Below are positions 30,984 to 39,531 of a DNA stretch of 47,089 nucleotides, in pieces. The position numbers and the translations under genes were made by a program. Each line of letters begins with the position of its first letter. Position 1 is the first letter of the stretch. Below the pieces are notes generated by a model that was not told where the DNA came from, did not search any database, and saw nothing but the letters and a program-made list of their open reading frames with translations. The DNA is from JAHFIW01 sp035495855 (lineage in GTDB: Bacteria; Patescibacteriota; Patescibacteriia; SG8-24), in the NCBI GenBank assembly GCA_035495855.1, contig DATJFD010000035.1, positions 1 to 47,089 of the forward strand, written 5' to 3'.

Positions 30984-32579
30984 ATGGAACCTGAAACCCG
31001 CCAAAGGCCGACGCGCAGCGACGAGGAGGGCCGGCGCCGCATCGGCGACAGGGCCTACCGCCTGCTCGAAATGGTGCCCGGATCGCTCGTCTGGCTGACG
31101 CTCGCGCTGGCCATCCTCCTGTCGTTCACGGCCCCGCTCGTCGCCATCTACTTCATCATCGTCTTCGACCTGTTCTGGCTGTTCAGGGTCACGTATTTCG
31201 TGGTGTTCCTGATCGCCTCATGGCGGCGCTATCGCCGCGACATCGGCATCGACTGGGCTGCGCGCGCCTCGGCGTTGCCCGGGTTCGGCAAGCTCTACCA
31301 CGTCATCTTCCTGCCGACGTACAAGGAGGACATCGGCATCATCAGGACGACGATGCGCAGCCTGGTCGCCGCGGACTACCCCGGGATGAAGGACCGGTTC
31401 ATCATCGTCCATACGGGCGAGAGCAGCGACAAGGAACGCTTCCTCTCGAACGCGCGGCTCATCGAGCAGGAGTTCGGCGCCGAGTTCTTCCGCTTCCTCA
31501 CGGTCGTCCATCCCGTCGGGCTGCCCGGCGAGATCCCCGGCAAGGGGTCGAACATCAACCATGCCGGCCATCGCGCCAAGGAGCTCGTCGACGCGCTCGG
31601 CCTGCCGTACGAGGACGTCGTCGTCTCGTCCTTCGACATCGACACCTGCGTGCACCCGCAGTATTTCGCGCACCTCGCGTACAAATATCTCACGCATCCC
31701 AAACCGACGCGCACGTCGTACCAGCCCATCGCCCTCTACAACAACAACATGTGGGACGCGCCGGCGCCGGTGCGCGTCGCCGCCTTCGGCACGACCTTCT
31801 GGCTCATGACCGAGCTCACGCGGCCCGAGCGGCTGTTCACGTTCTCGTCGCACAGCATGTCGTTCAAGGCGCTCGTCGACGTCGGCTTCTGGCAGAAGGA
31901 CATCGTCACCGAGGACTCGCGCATTTTTTTGCAATGCCTCGTGCGCTACGACGGCGATTACTCCGTGACGCCGATGTACATGCCGGTGTCGATGGACACG
32001 GTGATGGCGGAGACCTGGAGCAAGAGCCTCAAGAACCTCTACCTCCAGCAGCGGCGCTGGGCCTGGGGCGTGGAGCACTTCCCGTACCTGGTGAGCCGTT
32101 TCTGGAAGAACAAGGCCTTCCCGCTGCGCAAGAAGATCTTCCACATCTGGACGCTGGGCGAGGGCATGTACACCTGGGCCACCGCGCCGCTCATGATCTT
32201 CATCCTCGGCTACCTGCCGTTCTGGGTCGCGCCCGAGCGCATCCGCAGCTCGGTGCTGTTCCAGAGCACGCCGCACATGCTCGAGACGCTCATGCGCCTG
32301 GCGCTCGTCGGCGTGTTCGTCTCCGCGGTGCTCAGTTTCACGCTGCTGCCGCCGATGCCGAAGCACCGCCGCTACTACGGCAAGATCGTGATGTTCCTGC
32401 AGTGGGCGCTCGTCCCGGTGACCTTCATCCTCTTCGGCTCCATCCCGGCCATCGACGCGCAGACGCGGCTCATGCTCGGCAAGTACCTCGGCTTCAACGT
32501 CACCGAGAAGAAGCGCAAGGACCCCGTCGCCGCCGCGCCGATCGAAAGTAACGAAGGACCTGAGGGATCGAGTGGTTGA
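30984..32579 (+). CDS. Membrane glycosyltransferase family 2 (cellulose synthase-like)
   Basis: 531 residues from the ATG with AAGGAAG upstream. Two membrane segments at the N-terminus (SLVWLTLALAILLSFTAPLV, AIYFIIVFDLFWLFRV) precede a processive-type GT2 domain with D residues in VIFLPTYKEDIG and SSFDIDTCVHPQYF (DxD), the TED motif in DIVTEDSRIFLQC, and QQRRW in LYLQQRRWAWG (QxxRW). Four or so C-terminal membrane segments follow, then a charged tail. This is the layout of polysaccharide synthases that polymerise and export a chain. The polymer is unknown. Two more GT2 genes lie immediately downstream. Confidence 0.85.
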   Translation: MEPETRQRPTRSDEEGRRRIGDRAYRLLEMVPGSLVWLTLALAILLSFTAPLVAIYFIIVFDLFWLFRVTYFVVFLIASWRRYRRDIGIDWAARASALPGFGKLYHVIFLPTYKEDIGIIRTTMRSLVAADYPGMKDRFIIVHTGESSDKERFLSNARLIEQEFGAEFFRFLTVVHPVGLPGEIPGKGSNINHAGHRAKELVDALGLPYEDVVVSSFDIDTCVHPQYFAHLAYKYLTHPKPTRTSYQPIALYNNNMWDAPAPVRVAAFGTTFWLMTELTRPERLFTFSSHSMSFKALVDVGFWQKDIVTEDSRIFLQCLVRYDGDYSVTPMYMPVSMDTVMAETWSKSLKNLYLQQRRWAWGVEHFPYLVSRFWKNKAFPLRKKIFHIWTLGEGMYTWATAPLMIFILGYLPFWVAPERIRSSVLFQSTPHMLETLMRLALVGVFVSAVLSFTLLPPMPKHRRYYGKIVMFLQWALVPVTFILFGSIPAIDAQTRLMLGKYLGFNVTEKKRKDPVAAAPIESNEGPEGSSG

Positions 32580-32643
32580 GTGCCGGACGCCGTGGTACGC
32601 TCAGCCACTCAGGTCCTCCATCTCTAGTTCCTCCATTCCTCCC
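32542..32643. repeat. Short-unit arms (GGACCTGAGGGATCGAGTGG type)
   Basis: AACGAAGGACCTGAGGGATC and GAGTGGTTGAGTGCC overlap the GT2 stop. CCACTCAGGTCCTCC, TCTAGTTCCTCCATTCCTCC lie before the next start. The arms are complementary around GCCGTGGTACGC. Confidence 0.65.
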
Positions 32644-33678
32644 ATGGCTCACGTCGCGATCACCATCGTCACCTGGAACAGCATGAAGTACCTGCCGGAA
32701 GCGCTGGCCTCCATCGAGGCCCAGACCTTCCGCGACTGGTCGCTTTTGATCGTGGACAACGCCTCGACCGACGGCGTGGTCGAATACGTGCGCGGGCACC
32801 ATCCGCGGGCGATGATCATCAGGAACACGCAGAACCTCGGCTTTTCGCGCGGGCACAACCAGGGCATCGCCTACGCCCGCGCGCAGCTCGCGCGCGAAGG
32901 GCAGGAGCTGTTCGTGCTCGTCACCAATCCCGACATCATCCTCGAACCGGACTACCTGGCGACCATCGTCGACGCGGTCGAGCGGCGGCCGGAGGTCGGC
33001 GCGGCGACGGGGAAGCTGCTCAAGGTCCGCGAGCGCGGCGAGGGAGAGCTGCGCGAAGGGGAGCGCACGTCGGTCATCGACACGACCGGCATCAAGGTCT
33101 ACAAGAACCGGCGCATGGTGGAGCGCGGGGCGGGGGAATCGGACGAGACCGGCGCCTACGCCAAGACCGAGGAGGTCTTCGGCGTCTCCGGCGCGCTCGG
33201 CCTGTACCGGCTCTCTGCCCTCGACGACGCGGCGGTGAACGGCGAGGTCTTCGACGAGGACTTCTTCGTCTATAAGGAGGACGTCGACCTCGCCTGGAGG
33301 CTGCGGCTGCGCGGCTGGGCGGCGCTCTACGTGCCGCGCGCCAGGGCGTACCATTACCGCGCCGCGGCCGGCCGCGACCGCGCCACGTTCGTGGAGGTCG
33401 TGCGCGGGAGGCGCGGGCGGTCCAAGGTCGTCAATTTCTACTCGTACCGCAACCACCTGCTGCTGCTCGCCAAGGACGACCGGCCGTCGCTTCTGGACAG
33501 GCCGCGCATCTGCTGGTATGAACTGCGCAAGTTCCTCTACGTGCTGTTCGCGGAACCTTCGACGCTGCGCGGCTTCGGTTCGTACCTCAAGCTGCGCGGG
33601 AAGATCCGCCGCAAGCGCGCGGTCATCATGAAGAACGCCCGCGTCTCGGCGAAAGAGATGCGGAAGTGGTTCGTCTAA
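32644..33678 (+). CDS. Glycosyltransferase family 2 (rhamnosyltransferase-like)
   Basis: 344 residues. The start ATG follows a pyrimidine repeat; upstream codons in frame are repeat-derived. GT-A fold motifs: VAITIVTWNSMKYLPEAL, LLIVDNASTDGVVEYV, NLGFSRGHNQGIAYAR, LVTNPDIILEPDYLA (DxD-like NPDI), FGVSGALGLYRL and the acceptor-site DEDFFVYKEDVDLAWRLRLRGW. No membrane segment is obvious, so it is a peripheral enzyme adding single sugars. It is similar to rhamnosyl- and WbbL-like transferases and lies in a likely envelope glycan cluster. Confidence 0.85.
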   Translation: MAHVAITIVTWNSMKYLPEALASIEAQTFRDWSLLIVDNASTDGVVEYVRGHHPRAMIIRNTQNLGFSRGHNQGIAYARAQLAREGQELFVLVTNPDIILEPDYLATIVDAVERRPEVGAATGKLLKVRERGEGELREGERTSVIDTTGIKVYKNRRMVERGAGESDETGAYAKTEEVFGVSGALGLYRLSALDDAAVNGEVFDEDFFVYKEDVDLAWRLRLRGWAALYVPRARAYHYRAAAGRDRATFVEVVRGRRGRSKVVNFYSYRNHLLLLAKDDRPSLLDRPRICWYELRKFLYVLFAEPSTLRGFGSYLKLRGKIRRKRAVIMKNARVSAKEMRKWFV

Positions 33679-33752
33679 GTAGAGTAGAAAAGTCGAGAGT
33701 CCAAAGTCGAAAGCACGCGCTCTCGACTCTCGACTCTCGGCTCTCGACTCCC
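33677..33752. repeat. Short-unit arms (GTCGAGAGTCC / CTCTCGACTCTCGACTC type)
   Basis: GTCGAGAGTCCAAAGTCGAA, spacer CACGCG, then CTCTCGACTCTCGACTCTCG in tandem. The two parts are complementary and fill the gap between the GT2 genes. Confidence 0.75.
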
Positions 33753-34547
33753 ATGGACCTGTCCATCATCATCCTCAACTACAAGAGCAAGGGCCTCGTC
33801 CGCCAGTGCGTGAAGACGATAGGGCTCGTCGAGCCGAAGGTCTCGTACGAGATCATCGTCGTGGACAACGATTCGCGCGACGGCGTGGGCGCGATGCTCG
33901 CCGAACGCCACCCCGAGGTCCGCTTCATCCAGTCGCCCGCGAACATCGGTTACGCGGCGGGCAACAACCTCGGCATCAAGGTCGCCCGCGGCCGCTACGT
34001 CGTCATCATGAACCCGGACATCACCGTCCGCCCGGGGTCGCTCGAGGCCATGACCGCCTACATGGACACGCATCCTGAGGTCGGCGTGCTGGGCCCGAAG
34101 CTGGTGCATCCCGACGGGAGCATCGACCCGTCCTGCTACCGCTTCCCCGACTACGCCATCCCGGTCTACCGCCGCACGCCGCTCGGCAGGCTGCCGTCGG
34201 CGCAAAAGGCCGTGTCCTCCTACCTGATGGAGGACTACGACCACGAGGAGACGCGCGACGTCGACTGGCTGCTCGGCGCGGTGCTCATGGTGCGGCGTCC
34301 CGCGCTCGAACAGGTCGGCACGCTCGACGAGCGCTATTTCCTGTACTTCGAGGACACCGACTGGTGCCGCCGTTTCTGGCAGGCGGGCTGGCGCGTGGTG
34401 TATTTCACGGGGGCGAAGATGGTACACTACCATGAGCGCCTTTCCGCCCAGGGGAACTGGCTCACGAGCCCGTTCCGCAAGTCCACGCGCATCCACATCG
34501 CGAGCTGCGTCAAGTACTTCATGAAGTGGAAGGCGGTGAAAGAGTAG
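33753..34547 (+). CDS. Glycosyltransferase family 2
   Basis: 264 residues from the ATG at 33753, directly after the repeat. Motifs: LSIIILNYKSKGLVRQCV, IIVVDNDSRDGVGAML, NIGYAAGNNLGIKVAR, VIMNPDITVRPGSLEAM, VDWLLGAVLMVRRPAL and YFLYFEDTDWCRRFWQAGW, the same order as its upstream neighbour but a shorter C-terminus. The end (GNWLTSPFRKSTRIHIASCVKYFMKW) is amphipathic and may contact the membrane. It probably acts on the same glycan as the two preceding enzymes. Confidence 0.85.
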   Translation: MDLSIIILNYKSKGLVRQCVKTIGLVEPKVSYEIIVVDNDSRDGVGAMLAERHPEVRFIQSPANIGYAAGNNLGIKVARGRYVVIMNPDITVRPGSLEAMTAYMDTHPEVGVLGPKLVHPDGSIDPSCYRFPDYAIPVYRRTPLGRLPSAQKAVSSYLMEDYDHEETRDVDWLLGAVLMVRRPALEQVGTLDERYFLYFEDTDWCRRFWQAGWRVVYFTGAKMVHYHERLSAQGNWLTSPFRKSTRIHIASCVKYFMKWKAVKE

Positions 34548-34627
34548 AGACCCGAAGGTCGGAGGCCTGAGCGCGCGACCGCGCTGGATTTTGGCGCTCT
34601 GACCTCTAACCTCGATCCCGTTCCCGC
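34546..34627. repeat. Short-unit arms (GAGGTCGGAGGCC type)
   Basis: GAGACCCGAAGGTCGGAGGC and CTGAGCGCGC on the left, GGCGCTCTGACCTCTAACC on the right, roughly complementary about a central GACCGCGC. No terminator hairpin is in the middle. Confidence 0.55.
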
Positions 34628-36646
34628 ATGTTCCGCCGCTCCCACAACCTTCTGCACGCGAAGCCGGCGTTCCGGAAGCCGGTCCATCCGGCGGCGAAGG
34701 CCCTGTCCATCGTCGCCATCGTCCTCATGTTCGTCGTCGGCGTCACGGCCCTGATCGTGGCGCCGTTCTGGTACATCAGCGAGAAGGTCTACACCCGGCT
34801 CGAGGCCGCGAAGGCCGACCTCGCGCTCGCGCAGCAGGAGGCCGAACGGCTCAGCTTCCCGCAGGCCATCGACGACGTCGAAAGCGCGGAAGCCCAGTTC
34901 GCCGAGGCGCGCACGCAGCTTCAGGCGCTCGAACCTTTCGCCGGCGTCCCGTTCATCGGCCCGCATGTCGTCGCCGCCGACCGCGTCATCGCGTCCGGCG
35001 CCGCCGCCTCGTCGGCGGTCCGCGACGTGCTCGGCGTCGCCGACGGCATCGCCGCCGTGGTGCGCGAGACCGAGGGGCTCTCCGGCGCGCTCCAGGGATC
35101 GCTGCCGGACGCCGCCAAGCTCTTCAAGGACCTGACGCCCGAGCAGAAGCGCAGGATGCTCGCCGCCTTCGCGGACGGCGTGCCCGACATGCGCGACGCG
35201 CTCGAGAAGATCGACGCGGCCATCGCCGCCTACGACGAGATCCCGCAGGATGACATCGCCGCGCCGTTCGCCGCCTCGCTCAAGCCCTTCCGCGAAAAGC
35301 TCGTCGCCATCCGCCAGGGCATCGCCACCATCCTCCCGCTCGCCGAAACCGTCCCGAAGGTCCTCGGCTATCCCGAGGCGAAGAACTACCTGTTCTTCTT
35401 CCAGAACAACACGGAGCTCCGGCCGACCGGCGGCTTCCTCGGCGTCTACGGCCTGGCCACGGTGAAGGACGCGGACCTCGCGTCGCTCGTCACCGACGAC
35501 GTGTACTCGCTCGACGGCCCTTCGGAGACCGTGCTGCGGCCGACCGCGCCCGCCCCCATCCGCAAATACATCGGCGTGGACAAGTGGTACCTGCGCGACG
35601 CCAACTGGTCCCCGGACTTCATGGTCTCGTCCTCCTTCATGGCGCAGTTCTTCACCGACGAGGCCGCCGTCGCGTACGGCACCAAGCCGCCGCCCGTGGA
35701 CGGCATCATCGCCGTGGACCCGGAGATCGCCAAGGACGCGCTGCGCATGACCGGACCGCTCACGGTCGACGGTAAGACGTTCACCGCGGACAACGTCGTC
35801 GACCAGCTCGAGTTCGCGGTCGAGAAAGGCTTCGTGCAGGAGGGCGTCGCCTTCCACGCGCGCAAGGGGATCGTCGGCCGGCTGGTGCAGGCGGTCGTGG
35901 ACAAGCTGAAGTCGATGCCGGTAAGCACGCTCGTGGAAGCCGTCGGCATGGTCCATCGCAACCTCGCGGAAGGCCACATCCTCATCTCCATGCGCGATCC
36001 GGAGCTGCAGACCATCGTCCTGAACAACGACTGGGGCGGGAAGCTCAAGAACGTCCGCGGCGATTACCTGACCGTCATCGACGCGAACCTCGCGAGCCTG
36101 AAGACGGACCCCGCGGTGCAGCGGACCATCGCCTACGCCATCGCGCCGCGGCCGGACGGGTCCTTCCTCGGCACGGTGCGCATCACCTACGACCACAAAG
36201 GCCATTTCGACTGGAAGACCACGCGGTACCGGACCTACACGCGCATCTACGTGCCGCAGGGTTCCGTCTTCCAGGGCGTGTCGGGCGCGATGGAGAACGA
36301 CAAATTGAAGGACCCGGGCCGCCACCCGGGGCAGGCCGACGTCGGCGACGAGCTGGGCCGCAAATGGTTCGGCGCGTTCATCTCGGTCGAGCCGGGGGAA
36401 AAGCGCACCCTGGAATTCCGCTACGTTCTGGCCCCGGACGTGGCCAAGGCGATCAAGGCGGGCTCGTACCACCTGGACGCGGAGAAACAGCCCGGGACCG
36501 TCTCGCGCGGATTGACGCTGGACCTCGATTTTGGTAAGAATCTGTCGTCCGCGGAACCTCCGGAAGACCGCTCGCAATGGGGCGACAAGAAATATCGCTT
36601 CACGACCGACCTCCGGATAGACCGCGCTTTCGATATAGGTTTGTAG
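34628..36646 (+). CDS. DUF4012 membrane-anchored envelope protein
   Basis: 672 residues. Residues of about 25-50 (ALSIVAIVLMFVVGVTALIVAP) form a membrane segment, followed by a coiled coil (RLEAAKADLALAQQEAERL). The extracytoplasmic DUF4012 region carries the family hallmark YLFFFQNNTELRPTGGFLGVYG near residue 255, then IRKYIGVDKWYLRDANWSPDF, VDGIIAVDPEIAKDALRMTGPL and a beta-rich C-terminus (RTLEFRYVLAPDV). DUF4012 proteins are common in Gram-positives and Patescibacteria beside glycosyltransferases and probably act in polysaccharide assembly or attachment; no activity is established. The three GT2 genes upstream support this. Confidence 0.85.
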   Translation: MFRRSHNLLHAKPAFRKPVHPAAKALSIVAIVLMFVVGVTALIVAPFWYISEKVYTRLEAAKADLALAQQEAERLSFPQAIDDVESAEAQFAEARTQLQALEPFAGVPFIGPHVVAADRVIASGAAASSAVRDVLGVADGIAAVVRETEGLSGALQGSLPDAAKLFKDLTPEQKRRMLAAFADGVPDMRDALEKIDAAIAAYDEIPQDDIAAPFAASLKPFREKLVAIRQGIATILPLAETVPKVLGYPEAKNYLFFFQNNTELRPTGGFLGVYGLATVKDADLASLVTDDVYSLDGPSETVLRPTAPAPIRKYIGVDKWYLRDANWSPDFMVSSSFMAQFFTDEAAVAYGTKPPPVDGIIAVDPEIAKDALRMTGPLTVDGKTFTADNVVDQLEFAVEKGFVQEGVAFHARKGIVGRLVQAVVDKLKSMPVSTLVEAVGMVHRNLAEGHILISMRDPELQTIVLNNDWGGKLKNVRGDYLTVIDANLASLKTDPAVQRTIAYAIAPRPDGSFLGTVRITYDHKGHFDWKTTRYRTYTRIYVPQGSVFQGVSGAMENDKLKDPGRHPGQADVGDELGRKWFGAFISVEPGEKRTLEFRYVLAPDVAKAIKAGSYHLDAEKQPGTVSRGLTLDLDFGKNLSSAEPPEDRSQWGDKKYRFTTDLRIDRAFDIGL

Positions 36647-36722
36647 GGAGCCGCGAACGACGGGCTGCGAGCGAACTCGCGACGAAAGCTCGAAGCTCGA
36701 AGCTCATAGCTTGAAGCTCCGC
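36647..36722. repeat. Short-unit arms (AAGCTCGAAGCTC type)
   Basis: GAGCCGCGAACGACGGGCTG, then GCGAACTCGCGACG, then repeated AAGCTCG copies ending at the mreB start codon. Third copy of the type seen at 5526 and 17303. Confidence 0.7.
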
Positions 36723-37730
36723 ATGTTCATCCCGAAGATCGGCATCGACCTGGGCACCACGACGGTGCTCGTCTACGTTCCGAAGAGGGGGGTCATCATC
36801 CATGAACCCTCCGTCGTTGCGGTATCCTCGGTCGACAACAAGGTCCTGGCCGTCGGCAAGGAGGCCAAGGACATGCTCGGCCGCACGCCGGACACCATCA
36901 TCGCGCACCGCCCGCTGAAGGACGGCGTCATCGCCAACTACCGCATGACGGAAGCGATGCTGCGGTACTTCATCAACAAGGCTCTCGGCGGCGCGCGCCT
37001 GTTCCGCCCCGAGGTCATGGTCGCCGTCCCCGGCGGCATCACGTCCACCGAGCGCCGCGCCGTCATCGACGCCACCATCCGCGCCGGCGCCCGCGCCGCG
37101 TACATCATCAAGGAGCCGATCGTCGCCGCCATCGGCGCGGACATCCCCATCGGCAGCGCCTCGGGCCACATGATCATCGACATCGGCGGCGGCACGATGG
37201 AGGCCGCGGTCATCTCGCTCGGCGGCATCGTGTCGTCGGCGTCGGTCCGCATCGGCGGCAACAAGTTCGACGCGGCCATCCAGGAGTTCATCCGCCGCAA
37301 GTACGGCCTGGCGATCGGCGAACGCACCGCCGAGGAGATCAAGATCGACATCGGCTCCGCCATGTACCTCAAGGAGAAGCTGGCCAAGGACGTGAAGGGC
37401 CGCGACATGGTCACGGGCCTCCCGCGCGTCATCGCCGTCACCTCCGACGACGTCACCGAAGCGATCCAGCACGAACTGACCGGCCTCATCGCCGCGCTCA
37501 AGGAGGTCCTGAACGTCACGCCGCCGGAACTCTCCGCCGACGTCATGGAGAAGGGCATGATCCTCTCGGGCGGTTCCTCGCAGCTGCGCAACCTCGCCGA
37601 CCTTTTCGCGGAAGCCACGGGCGTGCCGGCCTACGTCGCCGACGACCCGCAGCTGTGCGTGGCCAAGGGCACGGGCATCGCGCTCGAGAACCTCGCTTCG
37701 TACAAGCGGTCCATCCTTGCAACGAGATAA
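36723..37730 (+). CDS. mreB: Rod shape-determining protein MreB
   Basis: 335 residues from ATG 36723; a TTG at 36711 would add only repeat codons. Actin-fold motifs: KIGIDLGTTTVLVYVP (phosphate 1), HMIIDIGGGTMEAAVISLGG (phosphate 2), KGMILSGGSSQLRNLADLF (adenosine) and the N-terminal domain stretch VMVAVPGGITSTERRAVIDA. It forms membrane-associated filaments that guide cell-wall synthesis. No mreC/mreD genes follow. It lies after the DUF4012 and glycosyltransferase genes, consistent with an envelope block. Confidence 0.95.
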   Translation: MFIPKIGIDLGTTTVLVYVPKRGVIIHEPSVVAVSSVDNKVLAVGKEAKDMLGRTPDTIIAHRPLKDGVIANYRMTEAMLRYFINKALGGARLFRPEVMVAVPGGITSTERRAVIDATIRAGARAAYIIKEPIVAAIGADIPIGSASGHMIIDIGGGTMEAAVISLGGIVSSASVRIGGNKFDAAIQEFIRRKYGLAIGERTAEEIKIDIGSAMYLKEKLAKDVKGRDMVTGLPRVIAVTSDDVTEAIQHELTGLIAALKEVLNVTPPELSADVMEKGMILSGGSSQLRNLADLFAEATGVPAYVADDPQLCVAKGTGIALENLASYKRSILATR

Positions 37731-37759
37731 AAGAACAAAGAACGGAGAGAGCATAAAGA
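37729..37759. repeat. Short-unit purine arm (AGAACAAAGAACGG type)
   Basis: AAAAGAACAAAGAACGGAGA follows the mreB stop, before the terminator. A pyrimidine counterpart is not present on the other side. Confidence 0.5.
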
Positions 37760-37760
37760 A

Positions 37761-37786
37761 ACCCCGCTCGAGAGAGCGGGGTTTTT
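37761..37786. terminator. Bidirectional terminator
   Basis: CCCCGCTC, loop GAGA, GAGCGGGG, then TTTTTGG, between convergent mreB and the M16 peptidase gene. Confidence 0.8.
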
Positions 37787-37789
37787 GGT

Positions 37790-39022
37790 TCATTGTTCGA
37801 CGAGCTCGACGAAGGCGCGTTCCGGCGCGAGATGCTCCTTCATGAGCTTCGCGACATCCTCGGGGTCGGTGGCCTCGAGCGCGGCGAGCGCTTCGGCGAC
37901 CGTGCGCGGGCGCCCGGCGACGATCACGGCCTGCGCGGCCGTGTCGAGCGTCTCGTCGACGCTGAACTCCAGGAACTCGAGCGCCAGCCCGTATTCGACC
38001 TTGAGGCGCGGCACCTCGGCGGCGACCTCGTCGGCCTCGCGCACGGCCTGCTCGATGATCGAGCGGGCGAGGGCGGCTTTCTTCGGCGCGACCTGCGTGC
38101 CGATGCCGAAGACGCGATGGTCCGCGAAGGCGTGGTCGTGCACGCCGACGCTGTAGGTCGCGCGCAGCCGTTCGCGGATCCGCTCGACGAGCGTCTCCGA
38201 GAGCGCGTTCCTGGCCAGGATGACCGGCGCTTTCGGACCCGAGGGCATGTGCCAGGCGTAGCGGACCTCCATCTTGGTGACGCGGCCCTCCTTGCGCTGC
38301 AGATGCTCGCGCGGGTCCGGGACGCCGAAGACGGGCGGAGCGTCCGGCGGCGCGGGGACGAACCCCGGGCTCGCCTGCCCGAACGCCGCTTCCGCGGTCC
38401 GGAGCAGCTCGTCCTCGTCGATGCCGCCGACGGCGATGAGCGTCATGTTCGCCGGATGATAGAAGCGGGCGTGCGCGGCGCGGGCGTCGTCGAGGGTCAA
38501 CCCGTCGAGCACCGCGTCCTCCGCCCAGCCGTCGACCGACGCCAGCCTGTGCGCGCCGTAGACGGCGCGGCGGCGGACCCTCTCGGTCTCGCGGTCCTCG
38601 GGATCGGACGCCTCTTCGCGTTCGCGGCGGATGATCTCGCGTTCCTTCTCGAGGTCGGAATCGAGCGTCGGCGCGAGCGTGAGGTCTCGGAGGAAACCCA
38701 GCAGCGGCGCGAACCGCTCGGTCGCGGCCTTGCCGCCGTAGGCCGAGAAGTCGAGATGCGTCTCGCCGAGCGAGACGTCGAGGCGCTGGAGCTTGAGCCA
38801 GCGCTCGAGCTCGATGAGCGACAGCTTGGGTCGTCCGCGCGTCCCGGCGGAAAGCAGGTGCTCCAGCAGATGCATGAGCTCCTCCTTGCCGACGGGATCG
38901 TGGCGGTTGCCGCCGTGGACCATCAGCTTGCTTCCGACGAAAGCGAGCGGACGGTGCTGGAAGAAGATGCGCAGGCCGGAGGACAGCACATGTTCCCTGA
39001 ACGACATCGGATCGTGTTGCAT
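37790..39022 (-). CDS. M16 family zinc metallopeptidase
   Basis: 410 residues. HLLEHLLSAG carries the inverted HxxEH zinc motif (about residue 52), with a downstream acidic helix (LEKEREIIRREREEA) holding the third ligand. The second half has the inactive-domain pattern of M16 peptidases (YSVGVHDHAF, ARSIIEQAV, FLEFSVDETLDTAAQAV). A complete single-chain M16B unit of about 410 residues is expected to dimerise and cleave peptides in the cytoplasm. A strong AGGAG Shine-Dalgarno lies about 9 bases before the ATG. It has its own promoter. Confidence 0.85.
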   Translation of the reverse strand: MQHDPMSFREHVLSSGLRIFFQHRPLAFVGSKLMVHGGNRHDPVGKEELMHLLEHLLSAGTRGRPKLSLIELERWLKLQRLDVSLGETHLDFSAYGGKAATERFAPLLGFLRDLTLAPTLDSDLEKEREIIRREREEASDPEDRETERVRRRAVYGAHRLASVDGWAEDAVLDGLTLDDARAAHARFYHPANMTLIAVGGIDEDELLRTAEAAFGQASPGFVPAPPDAPPVFGVPDPREHLQRKEGRVTKMEVRYAWHMPSGPKAPVILARNALSETLVERIRERLRATYSVGVHDHAFADHRVFGIGTQVAPKKAALARSIIEQAVREADEVAAEVPRLKVEYGLALEFLEFSVDETLDTAAQAVIVAGRPRTVAEALAALEATDPEDVAKLMKEHLAPERAFVELVEQ

Positions 39023-39051
39023 CGTACCGCTCCTTTGAAAGGGCTGCTGTT

Positions 39052-39080
39052 CTCTTATCGGCTGCGGCGCGGACCGTCAA
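39052..39080 (-). promoter_or_regulatory. Promoter of the M16 peptidase gene
   Basis: On the minus strand TTGACG (39075-39080), 17 bp, TAAGAG (39052-39057). The same TTGACG-17-TAAGAG pair drives the SNase gene at 41391. Confidence 0.65.
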
Positions 39081-39083
39081 ACG

Positions 39084-39106
39084 AAAAAACCGCCCTCACA
39101 GGGCGG
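39084..39106 (-). terminator. Intrinsic terminator of the 112-residue protein gene
   Basis: On the minus strand CCGCCCT, loop GTG, AGGGCGG and a run of T. It sits just upstream of the M16 -35 box. Confidence 0.8.
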
Positions 39107-39116
39107 CGTCGCCGGT

Positions 39117-39455
39117 TCAGCGCACCTGCGGCGCCGTGCCCAGCAGGTATTCGCGATAGATGTTGTCCGTGCCGTAGCGGTAGTAGGACATGAGCCGCTG
39201 CGTCGCGTCGGACGGGCCGCCGCCGGCGGAAGCCGAGGCGAGCACCTCGTCGGTGCAGGCGCCGGGCTTGAACGCGCAGCACTGCTGGCCGCGGTCGAAG
39301 TAGAGAAGGTGCGGGTCCGATTCGCCGACGGTGCGCGACGGTCCGGCGTCGCCGCCCAGCTTGCGGGCGGCTTCGGCGGCGTCGGCCGCGATGACGATGC
39401 AGACGATGCGGGCGTGGTGGTACTTGTCGATGCCTACGAGAATGAACGGCTTCAT
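39117..39455 (-). CDS. Small soluble protein of unknown function (112 residues)
   Basis: No family is recognised. The protein starts MKPFILVGIDKYHHARIVCI, giving beta-strand and helix predictions, then an Ala-rich helix. A Cys pair and a third Cys appear in QQCCAFKPGACTDE, and the C-terminus is polar and Tyr-rich (RLMSYYRYGTDNIYREYLLG). AGGAGG lies 8 bases upstream of the ATG. The promoter's -35 box lies in the loop of the terminator of the preceding minus-strand PEP carboxykinase gene. It is likely a soluble cytoplasmic protein. Confidence 0.6.
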   Translation of the reverse strand: MKPFILVGIDKYHHARIVCIVIAADAAEAARKLGGDAGPSRTVGESDPHLLYFDRGQQCCAFKPGACTDEVLASASAGGGPSDATQRLMSYYRYGTDNIYREYLLGTAPQVR

Positions 39456-39493
39456 CGGTCGGCCTCCTTCGTGCTGGGAATGACGCGTGCGGA

Positions 39494-39522
39494 ACCGTAA
39501 TAAAAAAACGCCGCACGGTCAA
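39494..39522 (-). promoter_or_regulatory. TACGGT-type promoter with -35 in a terminator loop
   Basis: On the minus strand TTGACC (39517-39522), 17 bp, TACGGT (39494-39499). The -35 box overlaps the hairpin loop at 39519-39522. Confidence 0.6.
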
Positions 39523-39531
39523 CCGTGCGGC
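39502..39531 (-). terminator. Intrinsic terminator of pckG
   Basis: On the minus strand GCCGCACGG, loop TTGA, CCGTGCGGC then GTTTTTTT. The stem overlaps the last codons of the PEP carboxykinase gene. Confidence 0.85.

Noticed and set aside
5526..36722. The AAGCTCGAAGCTC junctions as insertion-sequence ends
   Set aside because: There is no transposase, no target duplication and the copies differ in length and order.
36600..39080. 826-codon minus-strand open frame
   Set aside because: Covers mreB in antisense and the M16 gene in another frame; no domain.
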